From Prostheceraeus crozeri (taxonomy: Eukaryota > Platyhelminthes > Polycladida > Euryleptidae), in the NCBI GenBank assembly GCA_907163375.1, contig CAJQUW010007815.1:310001-374000 (forward strand): a DNA stretch of 64,000 nt, in the 5' to 3' direction. The notes under the pieces were generated by a model. It ran no database searches and was not told the origin of the DNA. It saw nothing but the letters and a program-made list of their open reading frames with translations. This document shows positions 10,949 to 21,324 of this stretch, one piece after another; position 1 is the first letter of the stretch, and the number at the start of each line of letters is the position of its first letter. A program made the position numbers and the translations under genes.

Positions 10949-11825
10949 CATAGAGTAAGAAGAATATTTGGTAGAGTGTCGACTCAAAAAAAGTATCTGT
11001 ATGCAGTGAAAAATTTTATGTGAAAAAATTCAGTTTTTTTCAAAGATTACTTTCCTGCGGTCCAAAAAATTATTTGTGCGGTTTTTAAAGGGCTGAAGTT
11101 TTGCAATTTACTATTTTTTTATACACTATCGACAATAACACAATTTATAAGAAGTTTTACATGTTGGATATCAAAAGGACTGAATATTTGCTAACAAGCA
11201 TCTTAATTAAGCGGAACTTAAACTGATTATCAAAGGGAATTCATGAGCCGCATTAAAATGCAATTTTCTTCATGAAAAACTTGTGATCTCATTGTGCTTA
11301 TTGGCTTAAATTTCAAGTTTTTAATTCCATTTACATCGGTATGATTTTATGATTCACAAATTTTATATTTCATTTCTTGAGCCTGAATAGGAATGTGGAC
11401 CCATTTACATCTGTTAAAATTAATTATGATTTCTGTCTTTTTTTATGTTATTTTGCTCTTCCAATGGCATGTAGCTTGTAATATGATCACGCTGAGGAAA
11501 ATTCTATTATTGTGAAGGTTGAGTTTGAGCAATAAATTAATAACAATCAATCTTCGAATGGCCACTTTAAAAACATTACCTCTCCAAGGATGTCATGACA
11601 CTGAAGATCTGCAAAACACCATTATTCATTATGTATTGCTATAATGATCAGTCAAATCCGTGCTGATTTCTCCAAAAGTGTAAAAATTTGTATATCTCAC
11701 ATTTGGTATCAATACCCAATTGCATTCAACTCGAGTTCATTTAATAAAATCGAAATTGCATGCACATTGGGGATTTAATTAATGCTGAGTTGCTACTCTA
11801 CCTAATACCGTATACTTACTTTATG
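10949..11825 (-). mobile_element. CATAGAG-family transposon, copy 5
   Basis: 877 bp in reverse orientation (starts CATAGAGTAAGAAGAATATT, ends ...ATACTTACTTTATG). The interior aligns to the other copies on the opposite strand. The flanks (TTTACAAC and ACAAGAAC) do not give a convincing duplication, so the flank has mutated or rearranged. Confidence 0.8.
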
Positions 11826-12040
11826 ACAAGAACATCAGATAAGTTGATTTAACGCTGTCGATTTGCAGCTCGAAGCGCGATTCTCTCTCGCCTCGTCAGA
11901 GGTGTCTGATGACGGTGATACGGTGACAATACTGGAAGGCAGCCATAAACAGCTGCTCTGGTTGAGGCATTGAGGTCTCAGCCGTCTCAGTATAGTCGCA
12001 TCGCGCTTGCTCTGAACATTTTTCCGGTAGCGATGAGACA

Positions 12041-14826
12041 TTAACCCATTTAGCGCCAGTGTAACGTTTTCGTTACACCACTTTTCGGAATCTGCTGTCT
12101 TCTCCAGCTTGCGACATATGGTACAATATTTTGATTACCATACATGATTTATCACATATTTTCAGGGGTCTTCAAAAATTAATTGAACCTCAATTAATTG
12201 ATGTCAATTAATTGATTGCGCTGAATTTCATTTATCAATTAATTTATTGTATTCAACTCAATATCAATTAATTGATTGCTGTATGTCCCAATATCAATTG
12301 ATTGCTGTATGTCCCAATATCAATTGATTGCTGTATGTCCCAATATCGATTGATTGATTGATTCATAATCAATTAATTGTTTCAATTATTTAATCAAGTT
12401 TCACTCCATTGTAATATATAGCATTACAATTCACCTAAGATTTTCGCTTCTTCCTGCGCATCCACTATACAAAATTAATTCTGCTGACTCAATCTGACAC
12501 CTCTCAACTCTCTGATCTACTGTATATTCTTCAACATGATTGCCCTTACTTGTCAAGCTTCGAAAGTCATTATACATGGTATTTGAAATTATGTTGATAA
12601 AGTAGCCTAGTATTAAGCTGAGAGTTCACAAAACGATGATAATAATTGAAATCTAAATCAGTAAAATCAGTGAACATCAAAACTATCGGGATGCACAATG
12701 ATCATACAATATTAATACCGGCATTTTAACTGATTGAATCGAGTTCCAATATAAATACAATTATTCTAGGCTAACTCTATTTTATAAAAATATAGGCCTA
12801 CATGTTTTTCCATTGACTAATTAATAATTATCGATCAGTTAATTGATAAATTCAATTATCAATTAATTGATTGGGTACATTTCAATATCAATTAATTGAT
12901 TGTCTGTAATTCCAATTACCAATTAATTGATTGCCCAGGAGTCCAATGCCAATTAATTAATTGGTCAAACTTTCAATTAAAATTAATTGATTGGTAAAAA
13001 TATCAATTACAATTAATTGATTGGACTGAGCAATTTAATTGCAATCAATTTTTGATGACCCCTGCACATTTTCAGGTAAACAGTCGCCAATTCAAAAATT
13101 AGCACTTTTTAGTGCATTTATTTTATCACGAAATTAGACAAAAACTGGGCTTAAAATCTGCTTATATACTGAAAGACTCAATGCATGAACATCCGCATGT
13201 AGTTTACTGTCAATGTGATTTGCGTGATCTCATTATCCATCAAATACCGAAAATAGAAATCAATTTACTTCCTCGGATATTCATTCATGACATGGCACGT
13301 CATTTTTTTAAACCGTAGCGTTTTAGTTACACTGGCGTAATGCGATATACAAAATGTCAAAAAACAACAACAATATAAATGAAGTAAATGGTGGTGAATA
13401 CTATCAATTTCTTCAAAACTAATGTTTGTTGAATACTGAAAACGAACAATTTCATTGGAATGTTGCATTCTTAATGTATTCTATGAGAGTGTAATGCTTA
13501 TTGCTATTTATAGTCTATGGATTTCCCGTCACAAAACCAACCGAAGTCCATTGCCGTAGTATTTTCCTCAACATTAGACTTGTTAGCTCATGTACGCAAG
13601 TAAGTCAAAGAGTGATCAAATCTCAAGCATTTCCTCTTGTAGCTTAATCATAAACATTGCAGGGGGCCACTTCGCGTGGGCATAGAATACAAAGATGTCC
13701 TCCGACTCGAGCAATTTCAATACAAAACTTCTTTGGCCGTAGACGATGCGTCTCTCCCTACAAGGGCATGCCAGCGGCTCGAGATGGCCCAAACTGGTTT
13801 ATAATATCTATAAAGGCTAAACTTGATTATATCAACCTGTGTAGCTACTGAAGACAATACCCAAGCTGTTGCTTACTATGGATGAAGAAGTTACTGAAAT
13901 ATGCAATAGGCCTAATGCCGACGATGACGGTTGCCACAAAACCTCCAGAAGTAAATGCTTCATCAGAGTTATGAGACGATGATGAGTTCATGTGTCTAAG
14001 AGGAATGTCTGTCAAACGATGTCTCATCAGTTAGTTATATCGCAGGGCAGTGTGAGATTCCAACAAAAGATGATTTGAATGATCATTTCAGCATCAGAAA
14101 AAGCAGTCAATAAAATGGCAAATATCGGTAATTTCCATCTTCGCAGATAGGACAAACATTCTCTGGATGAATTTCAAGGCAAGAATCTTTATGAGATGCT
14201 TGATACGCATGCTGACGGTCTTATCGACCTTAGTAGCAGAAACCAATGACTAACCGGGACAAAAGAATTGTTTAGGCCTACATAATGCTAAACAATCTCA
14301 AATGCATTCATTTCTTGTTCTTTATTTATGTGGACATTGCGAATTACCTAGGCGTCTCCAACTCTACCTGGACTTCGGAGTGGATGCAGTAAGAGAATCA
14401 ATTTCTCGACATGAATTTCGAAATATAAAAACTTGCTCTCATTTCAACGATAACGATTTCATAGCAAACAGCAACGACAAGTAGCATAAAGCAGGCCTTT
14501 GATTAAATTTGCTAATTCACAGTTTCGAAAAATGCCTCTGAAATATGATGGAGAGCTTTTATGACGGAGCTATGACTCATTACTTCGGCAGGAATTGCTT
14601 GGAGCAAATGATAAGTTACATTTGAAAAAAACATGCTTTTGTATATTTTGACATCACATGACGCCATCGTAACGAAATCGTTACGGCTTTAATTTCTAAG
14701 AAAGGGTTATTGTAATGAACTGGTCATCATATATTATTCTTAATTATATGTAACATTCTGAAATACTTACCACCGTTTTTATAAAAAAATTGCCGATATT
14801 TATATAGGCGGCCTTAAATGGGTTAA
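12041..14826. mobile_element. piggyBac-like element, degenerate
   Basis: TTAA (12041-12044) followed by CCCATTTAGCGCC at the left; GGCGGCCTTAAATGGG followed by TTAA (14823-14826) at the right. TTAA duplication plus CCC...GGG termini is the piggyBac signature. Subterminal palindromes GTAACGTTTTCGTTAC (left, about 12062) and GTAACGAAATCGTTAC (right, about 14690) mirror each other. No transposase is recognisable in the interior, which has a hAT-like MITE (12163-13064) and anonymous AT-rich sequence. A partial match to the left terminus in inverted orientation at 13310-13335 could mark an internal end. Confidence 0.65.
12163..13064. mobile_element. hAT-like MITE with AT-palindromic subterminal repeats
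   Basis: Ends CAGGGGTCTTCAAAAATTAA and, inverted, CAGGGGTCATCAAAAATTGA. Flanks CATATTTT (12155-12162) and CACATTTT (13065-13072) are an 8-bp duplication with one mismatch. Both subterminal zones (12180-12400, 12830-13050) are filled with repeats of TCAATTAATTGATTG-type palindromes, while the 400-bp middle is unique. No ORF. The layout fits a non-autonomous hAT with subterminal binding sites. Confidence 0.8.
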
Positions 14827-16039
14827 CCTGGAAGTACGATTTGTTCAGAAGGGTTATGTAAAGCAAAGCAACCACAGTATTTCTTAAAAGATGGAGCGTC
14901 CGATGTTGAAGCAGGGACAGAAAGGGCTGGCTATAAAGCTTCCACCGAGAAAAAGTCGTGCATTTGAAAAATTGCATGCCATTAATAATTGAACATGTAT
15001 ATTTTTTGCGAACGCAATCGCAGGTATTACCATGAAAGATGATAGTTGGGTTCCGTCATTTGTTAAAAATATTTCTCCTAACAGCTCTAGCAATTTTCCT
15101 CGCAATGATAATGACTAGGGCTGCGCTGGGTGCACCGGTTCCTTTCTTGCAACAAATTTCTCATAAGATGGACGCGTCTGAAAGAATGCCTTAGAAAAGA
15201 GGTGTGGAAAGACAAACAGATTGATGATTTATCATCTGAATATCGGGAAATCTAAAATCGTCATTATACACGAAAAACCAAGATAATTTATGATACAACC
15301 AAAAATTTTCATAAGATGATGATGCATGGAAGAGTGACGAACTGATAGAGCGTTTATTTTGCTAAAAGGGTTGGAACAAATACACATTTTCTTCAATGAA
15401 AATTTTAAATTACGATTACAGCTGAACTTTTACAATAACAAGTATGATTACAATTACTTTAAATCAAAATCTTAAATTACAATTGCAATTACATGTGTGA
15501 CTTCGCAATTAAAATTGCAATTACTATTGCTTCAAAAGTTGTAATAAATTACACAATTAATTAAATTAAATCGATTTTCCAAGCAATGTTGGTCAATTAT
15601 GAGTTAGCTGTCCAAAACGATTTCAAGTCTTAGTAAATTTGATTTTGAGTACAAGATAGATAAAGAAGTAGGGCCTATTGTCTATTGCAATTGCAACGTT
15701 GCAACCTTCCAATGATCACTTTGAGGTGGAGCACACCAAAAACTTTATCCTGATAAGCCATCATATGAGTCCTATCTCGACGATGCAGTTGCAGCATCTA
15801 CCAGAAACAGGATGAGTAGTCTGTCTCTGAGTGATCATTAACAGCAGTCAACTACTATGCTACTTTAGGTGGGCCTATTTCTAAAAACAGTGATAACGCC
15901 CAAAACAAGGTTGCGCCATCTCCTCCCAAGGATCACCCCATACCCATGGAAAGTCAAGATATAAGAACAAAAAGTGTGAAAATTGACTACTTCAATTTTT
16001 AATATAACAATCCTTCGATTTTGTGTTTCGTCTAACCGA
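14827..16039. other. Anonymous sequence
   Basis: No gene recognised. The stretch 15390-15580 is low-complexity with repeated ATTACAATT/AATTGCAATT words. The end may contain a further decayed part of the RT element that follows. Confidence 0.4.
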
Positions 16040-16704
16040 AAAGACAACAATAATTGACTCAGTACTATCTGTTCTACGAAATGATGTAATACTGCTGGAA
16101 ACCTTCAGTTATGTGCAGGACATAAATCTGGTTGTGAAATTGCAATTCATGCAACTGTTGATCTCTTTCTACATGATGATAACCATGTAGTCCTTCAGAT
16201 AGATGCTCACAATGCTTTTAATGCAATCAACCGCTGCAATCAATCAAGTTCCAACTCACAACCAGAAAATCCACTGTCAAGAACTTGCGATCTTTATAGC
16301 AAACTACTATAATTATCACGCTCGTCTCTTTATAACTGGAGGTGTGGAAATGAGGTCATTAGAAGGCACGACACATGAGGATCCCGTGGCTATGCCGACG
16401 TGTGCGCTTAGCAATCCACCGCTGCTTGAAATGCAATCTAGCAGTGCATCTGACATCGTCAAGAAGATAGCGCTGGCTGATAATTTTTCAGAATTTGAGC
16501 AGTGTGTCAATTATAAGAATGGTGGAATATGATTGTCAAAATGGTCCATATATAGGGTACATTCCAAATCTTGTGTTCCTTTTGTGAAAAGTCAATATTA
16601 TTCTGAAGCCTCACAAGTTTTCTCAGGAACACAAGAGCAGATCTCAAGAGATGGTAACTAACATCTTGGTACTCATACTGAAAGTGGTTAAATCAAACAT
16701 ATAA
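16040..16704 (+). pseudogene. RT-element ORF, part left of the Polinton
   Basis: Broken plus-strand frames carry blocks of an invertebrate reverse-transcriptase element: 'LQLCAGHKSGCEIAIHA' then 'DAHNAFNAINR' (one frame), 'SLEGTTHEDPVAMPTCALS' (next frame), and 'YYSEASQVFSGTQEQIS' with 'HLGTHTESG' near 16600-16690. These correspond to RT palm (DA.NAFN, EGTTQGDP-like) and the downstream region. The catalytic Asp-Asp box is not preserved. The ORF stops at the Polinton boundary and continues at 43419. I recognise the family from many marine invertebrate genomes but cannot name it with certainty. Confidence 0.6.
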
Positions 16705-17271
16705 CAGTAGTAAGGAATCCTCCAAACTGCGTACAGAGCCCCCCCACCCCCTCTGGAGCGTGAGATGGGTTGTTGTGGTTCTGGGTCGACCGTCCGTGTG
16801 TGTCGTGGTCGACCGTCGTAGTTGTTCTTGGACGGCGGTCTATGTTTTTGGTGTGTAGGTGTGTTTTGCGTTTAGATTAGGCTTCGTGATGAAACTCTGC
16901 GTCGAGATGTTGAGTTTCATGGGCGTAGGTGTGGTTTAGGTGTGTTTTTGAGTGAGAAAATGGCGGTAGCGGCTATCAGTTTGGCTCTATCTTCCTTTGA
17001 TGAGGCTTGGCAGTGACATTGAGACCTTTGGGCATGTTAGAGAGCTGTCAGAGGCTTTTTGAGTGAGAAAATGGCTGTAGCGGTTAAACGAAGCCTCGTG
17101 CGTGAAAATGGACAGCGGATTTGAGCTTTTTGGCCAATTTTGGGTCTAGGGGACTTGTTTCCAAAGTCGTAGGCCAAACAACGAAGAACTTCGATCCCCC
17201 CTCGGCAGTGTTCTTCCAACTTTGCTTCTAGAGATCGTAGAAAGTCGTGCAATAGCTCGTTTGAAAGCTAA
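16705..17271 (+). repeat. Polinton left terminal inverted repeat
   Basis: Matches the reverse complement of 42953-43418 for several hundred bases, including the C/G run, repeated GTCGACC words and a TTTTTGAGTGAGAAAATGG segment. The left copy contains that segment twice (about 16946 and 17054) with about 80 bp between, and the intervening piece resembles 42857-42905 of the right end. So the left end underwent a local duplication or rearrangement. Confidence 0.85.
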
Positions 17272-17354
17272 CTGAGAACAGATTTGGAATCGCGTCAAAT
17301 TTTGGAAAACCAATGTCTCTCCCGCCCCCTCTTATCGATTGCATATTCACAGGA

Positions 17355-17409
17355 TATATAAGTACGAGTCGGGGAGAGGAATCTCACTAAGTTGAGAAAC
17401 TGACTACAG
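17355..17409 (+). promoter_or_regulatory. TATA/Inr promoter and leader exon
   Basis: TATATAAG at 17355-17362, an Inr-like TCACTA at 17383 placing +1 about 30 bp downstream, and a strong splice donor ACAG|GTAAGT at 17409/17410. The matching acceptor TTTACAG|AA is at 18025/18026, just before the ATG at 18036. It would drive the coiled-coil gene through a 616-nt 5' intron. Confidence 0.65.
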
Positions 17410-17781
17410 GTAAGTCGTTTCTCCTGAGGTCCGATATCGGACTTCTAACTTTTCATTGCTGATATCAGCTAAGGAGTCAGACTTATAGGTTAGTCAGTAT
17501 AGCATGACTGACCATTTGATGATAGTAGGCCGAAATCTTCAAACGGCTATAACTTTGCTTCTACAAGTCCTTTAGACTTGATTCAAAAAAAGTTTGACAG
17601 CTCATGATGTGCTGTAGGTGAAAGACTACTTACAAACGTTTTATGAGTAGTACTAAAATACTGAAAAATTTAAATTCGTATTTAATGATGATGATTAAAG
17701 TTTCTGAATAAAAAGCTTTCGTTTATAAGTCTCTGCGACTTGGGATGTTTCCTCTTGTAAATAATTCCACTGATTTTCATG

Positions 17782-17994
17782 TCAAAATTGGGGCCCGGAT
17801 ACCAACACAGTGACATGACGCACGCTCTGTCCGCCGGAGGTTGGATTTGTGGGTCGAGGCCTTGGAGCTGGGATAACATCTCCTCTGAGTAATGCCTGCA
17901 ACGCATTCAAGAGCTTAACGCCTAGACGACTGCTGTCAAATGTCTTTAGACTTAGTCTTTCAATGCACATCAGCAAGTAGTATCCTATAAACAC
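17782..17994 (-). CDS. Small unknown ORF antisense to a leader intron
   Basis: A 70-codon frame from 17994, rich in Pro/Arg/Ser in its second half, with an overlapping 74-codon frame (17906-17682) that could be a shifted continuation ending in basic residues. It lies opposite the 616-nt intron of the neighbouring gene. No family recognised. It may be a small Polinton gene with a frameshift or may be chance. Confidence 0.25.
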   Translation of the reverse strand: MFIGYYLLMCIERLSLKTFDSSRLGVKLLNALQALLRGDVIPAPRPRPTNPTSGGQSVRHVTVLVSGPQF

Positions 17995-18035
17995 TTGCTA
18001 TCAAATTTTTACTCTATCTTTACAGAATCGTCACT

Positions 18036-19183
18036 ATGACTAAAATGATTAATACGCGAATGCTCATCGGCAAGTGAATCTCTGGCCGTATTGCCAAACG
18101 CAGCGAGCTAAAAAAGAAAATTAATGAGGGGACGGTGGGCGAGCATGTGAGGAAAGTATTGTTGATGGTGTGTGTGCATCATAAGGTAGTATGTGAGGAT
18201 GGGAGTGATGTAAAGTTCATTAGGAACCATAGCCAGTGCCCTAGTGGCAATATTAGTATGCAGGGGTTTAAGTCGTGGTTTGAGGCAGTTTTGATAGACA
18301 TGGAAGAGGTGAGAGTGGCAGTGGCGACGATTGAGGGTGCGGGGGGAAAGAAAGGTGTAACCAAGGCGACTGATGAAGGTTTGAGTGAGGAAGAAGTGGA
18401 GTTGAGAGGGGACATCAAGAAGCCTGATGTTGATGTTGATTTGGATGACATGTTGGAGGAATTGTTTGGGAACATTGATGATCTTGAAGAGAAGGGGAAG
18501 GATGAGAAAAAGGAAGTGGGTATACCGTTGGCAGCATCATCGCCTCGGAGGGAGGAAGGGAACACAAGAGATGAATATGTGAGGATGAAGGATCGATTGA
18601 GGGCGGTTGACGAGAAGGATAAAGTATTAGTGATCCGGAATGAGAAGTTGACTGCGAAGGCTGAAGGGTATTAGGTGACGAGAGAAGAGTTGGAAAGTAT
18701 GAGGCAGAAGGAGAAAGAGTGGATGGTGGAAAGGAGTGAGCTGATGAAGAAAGCAAGTTTGGTGAGTAGTCTGCAGGTCAATTTGTTGAGGAAGGATGAT
18801 GAGATAGATCGGATGCGAAGTGTGGTGAAGGAAACAGAGGAAGTGAAGGGCGTGAACAAGAGTTTGATGGCTGAAGTAGAGCGATTGCATGAGCGTGAGA
18901 AGTGTAGAAAAATAAGAGTGTATGAATTCTATCTTCCCCTCTTCGAAAATAATGTGTGCGACGCCCCAACCATCACAAGTGATCCCAATCAGACGCAGCA
19001 GTGCTATGAAGGCGACGGAGTCCAATGTCTCCATATGAATATGTACATCACCGCCGAGCTTGAGGACTTCGTCGTCCGAAAAGTCCGGAAGAAAGTTCCC
19101 AGTAAGCTACTTCAACATGATCATTTCCTTACCGCATCTAATCTCCTATTCTTTTCCTTTCAGAGTTTTTACATCAGTCGTAG
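18036..19183 (+). pseudogene. Acidic coiled-coil protein, spliced, two in-frame stops
   Basis: ATG at 18036 lies just after a 5' splice acceptor. The frame runs through a TGA (18075-18077) and a TAG (18672-18674) to a likely 62-nt intron (19102-19163, GTAAGC...TTTCAG) and ends at TAG 19181-19183, about 360 codons. The centre is very acidic (runs of Asp/Glu around 18410-18500) and the C-terminal third has heptad-like Leu/Glu/Lys spacing typical of coiled coils ('RDEYVRMKDRLRAVDEKDK'). No catalytic motif. GC content and purine bias differ from neighbouring genes. First gene inside the left end of the Polinton; role unknown, a structural or tegument-like protein is possible. Confidence 0.55.
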
Positions 19184-19196
19184 GATCTTTTGATCA

Positions 19197-19299
19197 CGAG
19201 AACGCCCCAAACGGCTATTTTAAGAGCCACACGGAGCAAGAGTGATAGTACCTCCTCATGGTTTGCTCTGGACAGACTTCGGTCTGACTGAATCTATCA
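19197..19299 (+). repeat. 103-bp direct repeat, copy A, with UUCG hairpin
   Basis: Matches 19665-19769. It contains CAGAC-TTCG-GTCTG (19273-19286), a 5-bp stem closed by a UUCG tetraloop, after the word TGGTTTGCTCTGGA. It follows the stop of the coiled-coil gene by 14 bp and precedes the TATA box at 19341. Confidence 0.75.
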
Positions 19300-19340
19300 C
19301 ATGATTAGAAAGACTGAGTCATGTCTTTGTATCAGAGGGG

Positions 19341-19371
19341 TATATAAACCATTGCCTCTCTTTCATTTTCA
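19341..19371 (+). promoter_or_regulatory. TATA box with Inr
   Basis: TATATAAAC at 19341-19349 and TCATTC near 19369, giving a start about 30 bp downstream. Serves the small gene at 19466. Confidence 0.55.
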
Positions 19372-19465
19372 TTCTATACTCCATCATAAATCACCTAAGG
19401 CGACAGTCAGTTCTCCTGACAAGCCTCGGCTTAGACCAAGAAATTTATTTATTGAGATTATACAG

Positions 19466-19650
19466 ATGGAGGAACGAGAGCGAGTCTATAACAATCTTGC
19501 TCGAATTGGCTCATCAACAATTGACGATGATGCCAATTCAACAGAGTGGGGTATATACCGCCCTCTAACAGTCAGCTTATAGTAGAAGAGGTCGATGCCG
19601 CTGACATAGAGAGATTACAAGTCTCTCTCAGCGGAATCGGCCAAACCTAA
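19466..19650 (+). pseudogene. Small unknown Polinton gene, frameshifted
   Basis: ATG at 19466 opens a 38-codon frame ('MEERERVYNNLARIGSS') that stops at 19582. A second frame from about 19560 continues for some 28 codons ('EEVDAADIERLQVSLSG') to TAA 19648-19650. Together they would give about 61 residues of mixed acidic and helical character. The ATG follows TTATACAG, which could be a splice acceptor. The gene is bracketed by the two 103/105-bp direct repeats. No family recognised. Confidence 0.4.
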
Positions 19651-19664
19651 GTCTATTCATATCC

Positions 19665-19769
19665 CGAGAACGAACCAACGGTCTTTTTAAAGAAAACCAT
19701 GGGGCAAAATATGATAGTACCTTCACGTGGTTTGCCCTGGACAGACTTCGCTCTGACTGAATCTATCAT
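19665..19769 (+). repeat. 105-bp direct repeat, copy B
   Basis: Second copy of the 19197-19299 repeat, about 75-80% identical by eye. The hairpin here is CAGAC-TTCG-CTCTG, with the base next to the loop unpaired. Confidence 0.75.
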
Positions 19770-19844
19770 ACAAATAAAAAATAAAATCACAAAGTTGTAT
19801 CTGCTATCAGTCAACTAAAACGTTGCATGTTAAGGAGGATTTCG

Positions 19845-20108
19845 TTAAAAATTCTTCCTGTTGGTGGGCGATCTCTCTCGAGATAGCGGATGATATCGTA
19901 GTAATACGTGTGGCAAGGGAGTGTGTAATATTTTAGACCGAAACCTCTGGGGCAACTCATGTTGGGCATTTGACACAATTCTCAACGTAGCACTTTGAAC
20001 GCCAATCTGTTGAGTCTTAGCTATCTGCCACAGGATACTTTTTAAATTCTCCATTGCCAACGTTATCTGAGAATGAGCCATGAGTTCTTTTAAGAACTGC
20101 TCTACCAT
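19845..20108 (-). CDS. Small intact unknown Polinton protein
   Basis: An uninterrupted 87-codon frame from ATG 20108. The N-terminal half looks helical and amphipathic ('FLKELMAHSQITLAMENLKS'); the C-terminal half is basic and Pro/Arg-rich. GATATAAAG on this strand at 20172-20180 is a TATA box about 65 bp upstream of the ATG, which supports a real gene. Convergent with the 19466 gene. No known family recognised. Confidence 0.5.
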   Translation of the reverse strand: MVEQFLKELMAHSQITLAMENLKSILWQIAKTQQIGVQSATLRIVSNAQHELPQRFRSKILHTPLPHVLLRYHPLSRERSPTNRKNF

Positions 20109-20171
20109 TGAGGCTAAATGATGAAGGGATGAAATGGGAGGTCACTCTTACACCACACGCATACAAAATCA

Positions 20172-20180
20172 CTTTATATC
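20172..20180 (-). promoter_or_regulatory. TATA box
   Basis: GATATAAAG upstream of the 20108 start. Confidence 0.4.
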
Positions 20181-20344
20181 TTCTCTAATGGTGCGATCTC
20201 TTTTGATAGAAAAGTAAACCGATAATAAATGTGATAACCAACCCCATATCTAAATTCATCCTTTTATTTCCATTTTTAGATAAATATATTCCAAAACAAA
20301 GACATGTAGTATGTAGGTTTATTTACAATTGAAGCACATATAAT

Positions 20345-20581
20345 TTATAGTGAGGAAAAGTCAAGTGGAAGAACCTCTAAGTCATTGTAGACTTTGTAGC
20401 ACCTTGGACGTTTTGGGACATCTGACGCTCTTTTTGGTGTAAAATCACCATTACTCCACACAACTTGCACAATCTTGCCTTTATCGCAAGTCTCCTTCTG
20501 ATCACAGTCTTCATTCCACTCGTCGACCACTTCAAAGATTTTGTTGAAGATCTCTAAGGCGGGAGATGTACCTTCCATCAT
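20345..20581 (-). CDS. Small acidic Polinton protein, intact paralogue
   Basis: 78 codons from ATG 20581 (a second ATG directly follows). Contains 'VVDEWNEDCDQKETCDKGK' and a conserved tail 'YNDLEVLPLDFSSL'. A CATATAAAAG box lies at 20619-20628 about 40 bp upstream, and AATAAA (20318-20323, minus strand) about 25 bp after the stop, so it has complete transcription-unit signals. An inverted, damaged paralogue is at 20745-20983. Two Cys in the middle could be a metal site or disulphide. Function unknown. Confidence 0.6.
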   Translation of the reverse strand: MMEGTSPALEIFNKIFEVVDEWNEDCDQKETCDKGKIVQVVWSNGDFTPKRASDVPKRPRCYKVYNDLEVLPLDFSSL

Positions 20582-20618
20582 GAGATAGATAAGAATGAGA
20601 AGTGTTTCAATTTTCTGA

Positions 20619-20628
20619 CTTTTATATG
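20619..20628 (-). promoter_or_regulatory. TATA box
   Basis: CATATAAAAG, with the ATG of the small acidic gene about 40 bp downstream. Confidence 0.55.
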
Positions 20629-20744
20629 TTTTTCAACAATGAATTCCTCAACAACCAGTCAGAATGATTCTAACCTAGATGAAGACTACATACGTCGGAA
20701 GATTGTAGCACTCTTATTCACATTATACGAACTAGCACGCCAAG

Positions 20745-20983
20745 ATGACAAACTCAGAAACACCATGTAATTTTGTGATCGTCAATGAGTGGTGTGATGA
20801 AGACAAGTGTTATCAGAAGGAGATGGGCGACAAAGGCAAGACTGTAGGAATTGTCTGGATAGATGAAGAGTGGACACCGAAACAACGCGCGTGATAAGAG
20901 CGCCAGATGCCCCTGAACGTCCAAGGTGCTACAAAGTCTACAATGACTTAGAGGTTCTTCCACTTGACTTTTCCTCGCTATAA
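20745..20983 (+). pseudogene. Inverted paralogue of the small acidic protein, broken
   Basis: Frame from ATG 20745 gives 'VNEWCDEDKCYQKEMGDKGK' and stops at TGA 20892-20894. The conserved tail 'YNDLEVLPLDFSSL' resumes in another frame and ends at TAA 20981-20983. A block of about 14 bp between them is foreign to the other copy. The last 60 bp and the 3' UTR, including AATAAA (21005-21010), are nearly identical to the minus-strand copy at 20345, in inverted orientation. A 44-codon overlapping frame (20639-20773) upstream may be an alternative product or chance. Confidence 0.6.
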
Positions 20984-21324
20984 AGTATGTGTGCTTCAAT
21001 TGTAAATAAATCTAAAGAACTACATGTCTCTGTTTTTGATATTCAATCCTTTATCATCTATCCTCAGTGACAGAGGTAGTACTTCGGAAAAAATTATTGT
21101 ATCTATCATCAACTGGTATGATTTATACTGAGCTGTCAAATGATCAGAGTTTCACTATGATGTTAATGATTATGTATGCTACATTACTCAGAAATAAGTG
21201 AAAGCAGACTAATGAAGCAAATAAACATTTATTATGAAATTCACAAATAATTCAAAAGTTCCTCGGAAGTCACATTGTCCCATAAATTCTCACAACCACT
21301 GCAGTTGCACTTCAACTGCCTTAA

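Noticed and set aside
18179-19034. Several Ser/Pro/His-rich minus-strand ORFs
   Set aside because: Shadows of the purine-rich coiled-coil gene on the plus strand.
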